Assembly: GCA_013286385.1 (NCBI GenBank)
Contig: JABDFU010000016.1
Location: 1 to 41,541, forward strand
Length of the DNA stretch: 41,541 nt
Direction of reading: 5' to 3'
Source: Bacteroidota bacterium
Lineage (GTDB): Bacteria; Bacteroidota; Bacteroidia; JABDFU01
The position numbers were made by a program, and so were the translations under genes. The notes below the pieces were generated by a model, which was not told the DNA's origin, did no database searches, and saw only the letters and a program-made list of their open reading frames with translations. Each line of letters starts with the position of its first letter. The stretch's first letter is position 1. Positions 34,873-41,541 of the stretch are shown here, one piece after another.

Positions 34873-35529
34873 ATGCTTGATAAAGAAGGAATTGCAAAAC
34901 GTATAGCCAGGGAATTAAAGGACGGTTATTATGTGAATCTGGGAATAGGCATTCCGACTTTGGTGGCCAACTACGTACCCAAAGGGTTGAATGTTGTTTT
35001 TCAATCTGAAAACGGGATTCTGGGAATGGGACCTTTCCCTTATGAAGGAGAGGAAAGCGCTGATCTTATCAATGCCGGGAAACAAACGGTTACACTGCTT
35101 CCGGGGTCTTCGATTTTTGATTCGGCTACAAGTTTTGCGATGATCCGTGGACAACATGTCGATCTCACGGTTTTAGGAGCTATGGAAGTAAGTGATCAGG
35201 GCGATATTGCCAACTGGAAAATCCCCGGCAAAATGGTGAAAGGAATGGGAGGAGCCATGGACCTGGTCGCTTCTGCCGAGAACATCATAGTTGCCATGCA
35301 ACACGTAAACAAGGCCGGGGAAAGCAAACTTCTCCCCAAATGCACTTTGCCCCTGACCGGAGTGCGATGCGTTAAGCGCATCGTCACCGAGCTGGCTCTG
35401 CTTGACGTTACTCCCCATGGATTTAAGCTGATCGAAAGGGCTCCGGGCGTGAGCATAGAGCAAATTAAAAATGCTACGCTGGGGAAATTGGTCGCGGAAG
35501 GGGAGATTCCTGAAATGGTAATTAATTAA
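34873..35529 (+). CDS. scoB: 3-oxoacid CoA-transferase subunit B
   Basis: 218 residues. It moves CoA between succinyl-CoA and acetoacetate or a similar 3-oxoacid. The N-terminal block YYVNLGIGIPTLVANYVP is diagnostic of the beta subunit. The catalytic glutamate is Glu46 in FQSENGILGMGP. Later blocks GAMEVSDQGDIANW and GGAMDLVASA are standard. The alpha subunit, nearly always adjacent, is absent here: upstream is the aldehyde dehydrogenase and downstream the nucleotidyltransferase locus. It must be elsewhere in the genome, or the enzyme is incomplete. Confidence 0.93.
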   Translation: MLDKEGIAKRIARELKDGYYVNLGIGIPTLVANYVPKGLNVVFQSENGILGMGPFPYEGEESADLINAGKQTVTLLPGSSIFDSATSFAMIRGQHVDLTVLGAMEVSDQGDIANWKIPGKMVKGMGGAMDLVASAENIIVAMQHVNKAGESKLLPKCTLPLTGVRCVKRIVTELALLDVTPHGFKLIERAPGVSIEQIKNATLGKLVAEGEIPEMVIN

Positions 35530-35539
35530 GAGCAACACA

Positions 35540-35752
35540 ATGAACAACTCAGAAGCTGAAGAATCATTTAAAATGGACAGAAGCAAGATCAGCCTGTTTA
35601 ATTCTATTGATGAAGCCAATGCCGACAATAGTTTTTGGTTAGACCGGCCTGTTGAAGAGCGCTTATCCGCAATCGAATTTTTAAGAGCTCAATGGATAGA
35701 ACTGAATAATTTGCCTACTGTAATGGACAGGAAATATTTTGAAATCAGATGA
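35540..35752 (+). CDS. Small partner protein of a nucleotidyltransferase (antitoxin-like position)
   Basis: 70 residues, acidic, no signal peptide. It contains SLFNSIDEANADNSFWLDRP, VEERLSAIEFLRAQWIE and a C-terminal MDRKYFEIR. I recognise this as the type of short protein found directly before DUF6036-like minimal nucleotidyltransferases; an antitoxin or DNA-binding accessory role is inferred from that arrangement. Its stop overlaps the start of the nucleotidyltransferase remnant in an ATGA junction, so the two were translationally coupled. It lies only 10 bases after scoB. Confidence 0.7.
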   Translation: MNNSEAEESFKMDRSKISLFNSIDEANADNSFWLDRPVEERLSAIEFLRAQWIELNNLPTVMDRKYFEIR

Positions 35753-35856
35753 ACCTTACGAAGGATTTCACCGATTTTATCCTGTTAATGAATAAAAACC
35801 AGGTGGAATATATGGTCGTTGGCGGCTATGCAGTAGGGTTACTGAAAAAAAAGTGA
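35749..35856 (+). pseudogene. Truncated DUF6036-like nucleotidyltransferase
   Basis: 35 codons: MNLTKDFTDFILLMNKNQ, then VEYMVVGGYAVGLLKKK and a stop. The VVGGYAV stretch is the first strand-turn of the polymerase-beta nucleotidyltransferase fold, normally followed by the DxD metal-binding motif and about 130-200 more residues, all absent here. The break coincides with a run of eight A (35845-35852), after which the DUF6922-like gene begins. One fewer A would join the two frames into a single chain. It is most simply a deletion relic. Confidence 0.7.
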
Positions 35857-35857
35857 A

Positions 35858-36139
35858 ATGGTTCCGAAATTAACCAATAAGGCCTTTTGGGATGCGGATA
35901 TGAACAAAATAGATTATGACCGTGACCGTGAGGCCGTTATCCTCAAAGTATTTAACGATGGTACTTGGAATGATATTCTTGAAGTCTGGAATTGTTATGG
36001 AAAAGAAGTCGTTGTTGAAACATTGTTGTCGGCCAATTATTTGAAGAAAGCGGCAGTTAATTTATCTAGCATGATGTTTACTATAGATCCTAAAAGGTAT
36101 AAATGTTATTCAAAAATACAGTCTCAGAGGACCTTGTAA
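35858..36139 (+). CDS. DUF6922-like protein, presumed antitoxin partner of the next gene
   Basis: 93 residues. KAFWDADMNKIDYDRDREAV, then ILKVFNDGTWNDILEVWNCYGKEVVVETLL resembles the short DUF6922 family, which sits in front of AbiEii-type nucleotidyltransferases in many Bacteroidota. It is cytoplasmic and helical. The last 37 bases overlap the start of the nucleotidyltransferase gene in another frame, indicating tight coupling. The role (neutralising or guiding the enzyme) is inferred from gene order. Confidence 0.75.
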   Translation: MVPKLTNKAFWDADMNKIDYDRDREAVILKVFNDGTWNDILEVWNCYGKEVVVETLLSANYLKKAAVNLSSMMFTIDPKRYKCYSKIQSQRTL

Positions 36140-36744
36140 GCGCTTTAAACGGGCTGATGCAATTGCAATCGCTAAAGGGCTTTTGTTTGGCCGGAGGAAC
36201 AGGACTTGCTCTTCAGTTAGGTCACAGAATGTCGGTTGACATCGATTTATTCAGTTCGCTGGATTGGGATAAGACAATTATCAAGCGGGAGATTCAGGAG
36301 GTTTTTTTGCTCGCTTCACCTGAACGTGAAAATCGCTGGGGCTTAAGGTATACTATCAAAGGAATTAAAGTCGAATTGTACAATTGGGAAATACCCTTTC
36401 TGAAACCCTTTTTAATAGAAGATCATATCCGGCTTGCTTCTTTAGAAGATATTTCCAGTATGAAACTTGAAGCGATTAAAGAAAGGAAGGAAAGAAAAGA
36501 CTATTATGATTTGGCTATCCTTCTCAGTCAGTTTACGTTTGCTGAAATGATTTCCTTCTATAAAACAAAATACCCCTATCAGGATACGAGAGTCGTTCTG
36601 GATGCATTAAGTGCAGTTGATGAAGCTGAACGAACCCTGGATCCTCCTATGCTCATCGATTTATCATGGGGACAGGCAAAGGATAAAATAAGATCAGGAT
36701 TTAATCAATTTGTTACTGAACAAAAAAGTTCAACACGTAAATAG
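36103..36744 (+). CDS. AbiEii/AbiGii-family nucleotidyltransferase (toxin-like)
   Basis: 213 residues. The minimal nucleotidyltransferase core is visible: FCLAGGTGLALQLGHR (Gly31-Gly32-Thr33) and VDIDLFS with metal ligands Asp46 and Asp48. Then come the strand GIKVELYNW and the late motif MKLEAIKERKERKDYYDLAILL (Lys121, Lys132-Asp133, Asp136), typical of AbiEii/DUF1814. Members such as MenT/AbiEii act as toxins that transfer nucleotides to tRNA or similar targets. Here it forms a two-gene unit with the overlapping DUF6922-like gene. All key residues appear present, so it should be active. Codon use is AT-richer than the metabolic genes. Confidence 0.88.
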   Translation: MLFKNTVSEDLVSALNGLMQLQSLKGFCLAGGTGLALQLGHRMSVDIDLFSSLDWDKTIIKREIQEVFLLASPERENRWGLRYTIKGIKVELYNWEIPFLKPFLIEDHIRLASLEDISSMKLEAIKERKERKDYYDLAILLSQFTFAEMISFYKTKYPYQDTRVVLDALSAVDEAERTLDPPMLIDLSWGQAKDKIRSGFNQFVTEQKSSTRK

Positions 36745-36756
36745 CAGGAAAAGAAC

Positions 36757-39537
36757 ATGCCCCAAAAGCTTTCCATTTTAATTCCCGCATACAACGAGGC
36801 AGCCACGATCCATTTAATCCTGGATAAGGTTTTGGCGGTTAATCTGATCGGGGGCATTCAGAAAGAAATTATTATTGTTAACGATTGTTCAACAGACTCA
36901 ACAAAGGCATCTATTGAAAAATACATCGCTTCCCATCCGGACTCCGATATCCGGCTCTTCAATCAGGAACTAAATCGGGGCAAAGGAGCCGCTATTCACA
37001 AGGGCATTGAACTGGCAACGGGAGATTTCATCATTGTTCAGGATGCCGATCTGGAATACGATCCTCAGGAGTACACTATTTTGCTGAAACCGATTTTGGA
37101 TGGATTCGCCGATGTGGTCTTCGGCTCCCGTTTCATGGGCGGCAACCCTCATCGTGTGCTTTTTTTCTGGCATACTATGGGTAATAAATTCCTGACCTTG
37201 CTGAGCAATATATTTTCCAATCTGAATCTGACAGATATGGAAACCTGTTATAAATTATTCAAGGCAGATCTTATAAAAGGCCTGGATCTGAATGAAAAAA
37301 GATTTGGTTTTGAACCCGAAGTGACTGCCAAAATTGCACGTGTACCCAAGGTGCGTATATACGAAGTTGGGATTTCTTATTACGGAAGAACCTACGAGGA
37401 AGGGAAGAAAATTGGATGGAAAGATGGGTTCAGGGCGATTTGGTGCATTTTGAAATATGGATTCAGTGAAAAAAACGAGAAGAGTACCTCAACCAGTGTA
37501 AAGGTTTCAACAAAAGTTCAGTTTTTATTTTTTGCTTTACCTATAATCTATGGCATTCTCTCCGTTTGTTTTCTTTATCACCTGAAGGCAATATATGCTT
37601 CATTCCCGGACGGTATTTACTGTTACCTGATTAGCGGAATTGATATCGCTTCGGGGAAATTTAATGTTGGATTGTTTGAGCATCCGGGTGCCACTGTTGA
37701 ATGGCTTTCTGGGGGCATCTTATTTTTTATACATCTTTTCACAAACAACGGGACAATTTACGAAAGCGTCCTTTCCATACCCGAGTTCTATCTGAAAATT
37801 TTTTCCATAGTTGTGACAACGATTTTTCTGTTCGTTGTTTACCAGTCGGGGAAGTTGATTTATAAGAATTCAGGAGATGTCCGGCTTGCGCTTTTCTTTC
37901 AGTTGATACCGGTTAGTGCCTATCTGGGTATTCAGAATTTTGTATTTCTTATTCCCGAAGGACTGATAATCTGTATTCTTACGTATTATTCGGCTTTGTT
38001 ATGGGTATGGACAGGGGATAAAGGAAGAGCTGATTTTTGGATCTTCTCTTTAATTACTGCACTGCTGATTACGACTAAAATTACTTGTCTGCCTTTTATT
38101 ATTGTTCCGTTTTTTTTCATTCGAAAATTCTCTGTAATTATTAAATATTTTTTTGCAACAGTTGTTTTTTCAGGATTGCTTTTATTCCCGATTTGGAACA
38201 GACTGCCTGAAATGTTTTCCTGGTTTTACAGGCTTGCAACTCATTCCGGTATTTATGGTTTAGGAAAGGAACAAGTAGTTGATGTTTCTTCATTTGGGCC
38301 CAATTTAGTAAACATTTTTTCTACAGAATTGTTTTTTTCTTTTGGGTATGCCCTGATAACCCTTGGAGTAATTGCAGGCGCAGTTTTGAAAAAATGGGAA
38401 AACAGTTATTTCAGACTTTCACTTGCTTTTTGGATTATAAGTTCTGTGCAAATAGTTCTTACTGCCAAGCATTTCAGCTTCCATTATATACTTGTTCCGC
38501 AATTATTGGTAATTCCTTCGCTCTTTGCCATTTTCAGATTTTTAGGAATCGGATTTTCAAATAAAGTAGTGTTCAGTTCGGCGTTTGCCTTATGTGCATT
38601 TTATCTTATTTACAATAATGCGCTGAGTGCTTCCATATACAATGATGGAAACAGGTTGTATGAGCTAAGTTTAACTGCAAAAAAATACGCCAGTTTCCCA
38701 AAAATCATTACCACCTCATTTGAAGGGTCGTGCTATCCTGAATCTGCTTTACATTTAGGAGAAGCCTATGGCGGTAAATATTTTTCCCCGGGCCATGCCT
38801 ACCTCAGATCGCATTATCCGAATACGTATTTCTATTCAATACAAGGAGATTTTTTTCAGTTTTGGGATCAGACAATCTCTTCATCGGAGATTATTGAAAA
38901 TCACGAAAAAGTGTTGATTTATTTTTTGCAGAAAGATGAGCAAACAGAGCGAAATATTATCAGTAAAATAGCAGCAGGGAGAGAATCTTTAATCAAAAAA
39001 ATTCAACTCCTTGAACATAATAATTCAACAGGAGAAGATTTTTATCTGCTTCAGGTCGATACTTCTTTAGCTAGTCATCTGTATACTGTAACAGAAAGAG
39101 TCAATTGCGATTTCGAGAAAAAACGTTCAGATAATCTGGCTTTTGTTTCCTCTTCTCCCGAGTTTACTTTCCCAAATGCTGAGTCTCAGTCTGCTGAGCA
39201 GCATTATTCGGGCAACTATTCAGTTAAGATACCACCGGGGAATTACGCATGTTGCACGTCTTTCACTGTTAATGCAGGTGATGCATTGGACATTAAGGTA
39301 AATAATCTTTCAACAGAAAATCCTGTTTGTTTAATCCTTTCAGCAGCAGACGGCAAGGTTTTTTATAAGTCTTCTGTAAATATTTCTAAAGAGTTGTCTA
39401 AAGGCTGGAAGCAAATTAACCTGAAGGCCGAAATTCCAACGGGATATCCTGATAAAACGGTTAAATTTTGCCTTTATAATTATGGTAGCAGCATATCTTA
39501 CGTTGATGATTTGATTTTTTTGATTTCTAAAAAATAA
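36757..39537 (+). CDS. Fused GT2 glycosyltransferase, polytopic GT-C-like region and C-terminal beta-sandwich
   Basis: 926 residues in three parts. Residues 1-240: a polyprenyl-phosphate-sugar synthase-like GT2 domain ([45 protein letters not shown] at Asp96/Asp98 in [10 protein letters not shown], then FGSRFMGG). About 245-640: 10 or more transmembrane helices with an early luminal loop, organised like GT-C enzymes that use lipid-linked sugars. About 790-926: a soluble beta-sandwich resembling carbohydrate-binding modules ([13 protein letters not shown], then YVDDLIFLI at the end). It may make the lipid-linked sugar and transfer it outside, with the sandwich gripping the acceptor. It lies 12 bases after the nucleotidyltransferase gene. 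Confidence 0.85.
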   Translation: MPQKLSILIPAYNEAATIHLILDKVLAVNLIGGIQKEIIIVNDCSTDSTKASIEKYIASHPDSDIRLFNQELNRGKGAAIHKGIELATGDFIIVQDADLEYDPQEYTILLKPILDGFADVVFGSRFMGGNPHRVLFFWHTMGNKFLTLLSNIFSNLNLTDMETCYKLFKADLIKGLDLNEKRFGFEPEVTAKIARVPKVRIYEVGISYYGRTYEEGKKIGWKDGFRAIWCILKYGFSEKNEKSTSTSVKVSTKVQFLFFALPIIYGILSVCFLYHLKAIYASFPDGIYCYLISGIDIASGKFNVGLFEHPGATVEWLSGGILFFIHLFTNNGTIYESVLSIPEFYLKIFSIVVTTIFLFVVYQSGKLIYKNSGDVRLALFFQLIPVSAYLGIQNFVFLIPEGLIICILTYYSALLWVWTGDKGRADFWIFSLITALLITTKITCLPFIIVPFFFIRKFSVIIKYFFATVVFSGLLLFPIWNRLPEMFSWFYRLATHSGIYGLGKEQVVDVSSFGPNLVNIFSTELFFSFGYALITLGVIAGAVLKKWENSYFRLSLAFWIISSVQIVLTAKHFSFHYILVPQLLVIPSLFAIFRFLGIGFSNKVVFSSAFALCAFYLIYNNALSASIYNDGNRLYELSLTAKKYASFPKIITTSFEGSCYPESALHLGEAYGGKYFSPGHAYLRSHYPNTYFYSIQGDFFQFWDQTISSSEIIENHEKVLIYFLQKDEQTERNIISKIAAGRESLIKKIQLLEHNNSTGEDFYLLQVDTSLASHLYTVTERVNCDFEKKRSDNLAFVSSSPEFTFPNAESQSAEQHYSGNYSVKIPPGNYACCTSFTVNAGDALDIKVNNLSTENPVCLILSAADGKVFYKSSVNISKELSKGWKQINLKAEIPTGYPDKTVKFCLYNYGSSISYVDDLIFLISKK

Positions 39538-39753
39538 ACTTTACGATTACGGAAATAAAACGGGAAGAAAAGGTTTCTTGTCGAAAGTATAATCGATCAT
39601 TGATTTTTCATTATGCAGTAACAGTTTTATACATAAATGCATATTTTTTTGCTGCTAAATCAATATTAGACCTCTTGCATAATTCATTTTGCATATTCAA
39701 AGTTATATACCCCACAGATTAACTGCATCCTCAGGCTATGCCTTTTTCTCCTG

Positions 39754-40245
39754 TTGCGATATTTTTCGGACATAATCCTGAAAACTTTTATCCTTCTTAT
39801 TACGTGTTCCACTAATACCCTGCTTCGGGATACTTTTTTGTTGAACTTTTTTTCTTCCCTCGTCTATTACACGAATGATAATCTAAACTCTGATTATGCA
39901 AAATATTTTGATACTAAAACAGTTGCGCCGTCTTATTATAATCACGATTCAATTAATACAACATCGACCTCTATTTCTTATATGAAAATTAAGAGTATTA
40001 AATATTATACATTAAACTGCAATTTTTCCAACATGATTATTACCAGCAATTCAAGTTGGAGTGCATATTCCCCAAATTCGATTGTCTATAATCGGGATTC
40101 AATTAATGGCTCTTCCACTGTTACGCCCCCCAGCGGAATAACGAACCTTTTCTTAAGAGCATCTGAAAATGTGTATATTAAAAATTTCTATTTTGCAAAA
40201 GCAACTGGGAGCTCTTTATACATCGCAGTTTCTCCCTGTCAATAA
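39754..40245 (+). CDS. Hypothetical AT-rich ORF, possibly exported or decayed
   Basis: 163 codons starting from a TTG at 39754; no ATG is available before residue 76, so the start is doubtful. The first 30 residues are hydrophobic (ILKTFILLITCSTN), which could be a signal peptide or a lipoprotein leader with a poor lipobox. The rest is rich in Ser, Asn, Tyr and Thr, with an internal echo: YNHDSINTTST and YNRDSINGSST. No family is recognised. It may be a real small surface protein or the remains of a larger gene. The 216 bases before it (39538-39753) hold nothing I can name. Confidence 0.35.
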   Translation: MRYFSDIILKTFILLITCSTNTLLRDTFLLNFFSSLVYYTNDNLNSDYAKYFDTKTVAPSYYNHDSINTTSTSISYMKIKSIKYYTLNCNFSNMIITSNSSWSAYSPNSIVYNRDSINGSSTVTPPSGITNLFLRASENVYIKNFYFAKATGSSLYIAVSPCQ

Positions 40246-40290
40246 AATTTTCCAATTCGATTAATTAACAAGGTTAAAAAACTACCAAAT

Positions 40291-40303
40291 CCCCCCCCCC
40301 CCC
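40291..40303 (+). repeat. Poly-C tract (13 C) just upstream of a surface-protein gene
   Basis: Thirteen consecutive cytosines are followed by six A and a C, and then the ATG at 40311. In an AT-rich surrounding this is a striking homopolymer in the leader of a predicted surface protein, the classical setting for slipped-strand phase variation. It could also be miscounted by sequencing. Confidence 0.8.
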
Positions 40304-40310
40304 AAAAAAC

Positions 40311-41541
40311 ATGAAAACGATAAAATTAATTTTTGCAGCGACATTATCATTATTTGTCTTTTTTAAAACCCAAGCGCAGTTAAATGTTAATTCCAGTGGA
40401 TATGTCGGTATTGGTATTGGAAATACTGCACCTTTAGAAGCTTTACAAGTAGGTGGTAACGCTGTATTTACAACAATTTATAACCGTACTCCAGGAACTC
40501 AATACATGCCAATGATTGTCTGTGATAATACTGGTACTACAACAACGGCAACCACTCCTGATTATACGTGGTTAAATGATTCAATTACCGGAATATTTCA
40601 CCCTGGCGCTTGGCAGATTGGATTTACAACTGATGGCGTTGAAAGATTACATATCCATTATACTGGAAATGTTGGTATAGGGACAAATAGTCCGAGCCAA
40701 TTGTTCCAAGTAAATGGAAATACATTACTATCAGGAACGAGTTCAAAATTGATGATCAATGATACGGGTTATTATGTCGGGCTTGCCAGAAATGGTTCAG
40801 ATTTCCTAATAAACAACAATGAAAGTAGTTTGCTCCGATTGGGTTCAAATGACGGTATTGGTTTTTATGCTAAGACAACGGGAGGAAATGATGCTAATTC
40901 GTATAGTGGCACTAATTATAACATGTTTCTTAATCAATATGGATTGGGAATTGGCGCAAGCGCTCAAGCTTGGTCAGGTAATGCATTTTATGTTAATGGC
41001 AATTCATACTTTAGTGGAACGGGATATTCTACAGGTGCTTGGACTTCTTCTGACTCTCGTTTTAAAACAAATATTCAACCGATTGATAGTGCCATGCAAA
41101 AAGTAATGAAATTAAATGGAAAGTTTTTTGTTTATAATCAATCTGCCTTTTCGCAATATTTTTTTAATCCAGGAATCAATTTTGGTTTTATTGCACAAGA
41201 ATTAATGCGGGTATTACCCCAGACTGTTCGGCAGGAACATGATGGATATTATAGTGTCAATTATGAGGCTATAATCCCGATTTTGACAGAAGCAATTAAA
41301 TCCCAAAATAAGAGAATAGACTCTTTGCAGAATCAAATTAATTCTTGCTGTAATAATACTCAGCAGGGGATGAAGGTAAAAAATGGCTCGAATTCAGATG
41401 AAACAGTAATGAATGCTGATATTCTCAACGAAAATGCAGTATCTGCCAATTCTTCTTCTATTTTGTATCAAAATACACCGAACCCATTTAGTCAACAGAC
41501 AAATATTATGTATTATATTCCGACAACTTCCCAAGGTTCAA
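40311..41541 (+). CDS. Surface fibre protein with S74 chaperone and T9SS domain (3' end outside window)
   Basis: 410 codons are open to the window edge; the gene continues beyond. The signal peptide is MKTIKLIFAATLSLFVFFK, then TQAQ. The body (about 25-240) has repeated phage-fibre-like segments of the form GNVGIGTNSPSQLFQVNG. The S74-type intramolecular chaperone runs at about 243-345: SSDSRFKTNIQPIDSA with the SDxRxK self-cleavage signature, then FGFIAQELMRVLPQTV and YEAIIPILTEAI. A short coiled coil ends INSCCNN, and a Ser/Asn linker leads to the beginning of a T9SS type A domain (YQNTPNPFSQQTNIMYYIP). It is probably a trimeric surface adhesin; trimerisation is inferred from the S74 domain. 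Confidence 0.85.
   Translation, partial: MKTIKLIFAATLSLFVFFKTQAQLNVNSSGYVGIGIGNTAPLEALQVGGNAVFTTIYNRTPGTQYMPMIVCDNTGTTTTATTPDYTWLNDSITGIFHPGAWQIGFTTDGVERLHIHYTGNVGIGTNSPSQLFQVNGNTLLSGTSSKLMINDTGYYVGLARNGSDFLINNNESSLLRLGSNDGIGFYAKTTGGNDANSYSGTNYNMFLNQYGLGIGASAQAWSGNAFYVNGNSYFSGTGYSTGAWTSSDSRFKTNIQPIDSAMQKVMKLNGKFFVYNQSAFSQYFFNPGINFGFIAQELMRVLPQTVRQEHDGYYSVNYEAIIPILTEAIKSQNKRIDSLQNQINSCCNNTQQGMKVKNGSNSDETVMNADILNENAVSANSSSILYQNTPNPFSQQTNIMYYIPTTSQGS

Noticed and set aside
39667-39700. TAGACCTCTTGCATAA stretch resembling an insertion-sequence end
   Set aside because: No inverted partner was found in the window and no transposase is nearby; too little to call an element.
40819-41106. 95-codon frame inside the final surface-protein gene
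   Set aside because: Out of frame with the real, longer gene that starts at 40311 and runs off the window edge.
1-41541. tRNA, rRNA, CRISPR arrays, riboswitches, replication origins
   Set aside because: Searched by eye on both strands; no cloverleaf with a T-loop consensus, no spaced direct-repeat array and no known leader element was found.

Overview
The window reads as a chromosomal segment of a Bacteroidota bacterium. The grounds are type IX secretion (T9SS) C-terminal sorting domains (PNP-type motifs), Omp28-like envelope proteins, the plsX-fabH-accB-accC order, and TAnnTTTG promoter -7 boxes with almost no Shine-Dalgarno signals. No rRNA, tRNA or CRISPR array was seen. Most of the window is housekeeping or metabolic sequence of intermediate GC. 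Two AT-richer accessory patches stand out, about 8.1-9.96 kb and 35.5 kb to the end.

Layout. 1-3674: fatty-acid initiation genes plsX (5' end outside the window), fabH, accB and accC. 3695-7683: a T9SS-exported thioredoxin-like protein, a TPR protein, a tiny antisense membrane ORF and two paralogous exported beta-rich proteins of unknown function. 7695-8114: a RidA-family protein resembling 2-aminomuconate deaminase. 8098-9960: a minus-strand accessory patch with an Omp28-like lipoprotein and the decapitated 3' end of a peptidase-S74/T9SS surface protein. 9961-15507: amino-acid catabolism, namely a flavin amine oxidase, two tandem non-identical glutamate dehydrogenases and kbl. 15508-16344: an orphan HigA-like antitoxin with a possible scrap of its toxin, closed by a clear terminator. 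16475-18341 (minus): a cyclophilin and pheS.

18433-30139 is mostly envelope biology: a small lipoprotein, an alpha-2-macroglobulin with intact thioester coupled to penicillin-binding protein 1C, a LiaF-like membrane protein, and a LytS/LytTR two-component pair. 30184-35529 holds an unusual SDR, a divergent OmpR-type two-component system (RprXY-like), an ALDH8A1-like 2-aminomuconate-semialdehyde dehydrogenase and an orphan CoA-transferase beta subunit. With the RidA gene, the ALDH points to tryptophan/kynurenine ring degradation. 35540-36744 is a compact nucleotidyltransferase (toxin-antitoxin-like) locus with one broken and one intact enzyme. 36757-39537 is a three-part GT2/GT-C/beta-sandwich glycosyltransferase. 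The window ends in a long S74/T9SS surface protein whose start codon sits just behind a run of 13 cytosines.

The most interesting material is at the accessory ends. First, two surface proteins combine an S74 self-cleaving chaperone with a T9SS anchor signal; one has a candidate phase-variable poly-C leader and the other is cut off at the start codon of its neighbour. Second, there is the nested nucleotidyltransferase locus. All functional assignments are by reading motifs; no database search was run.
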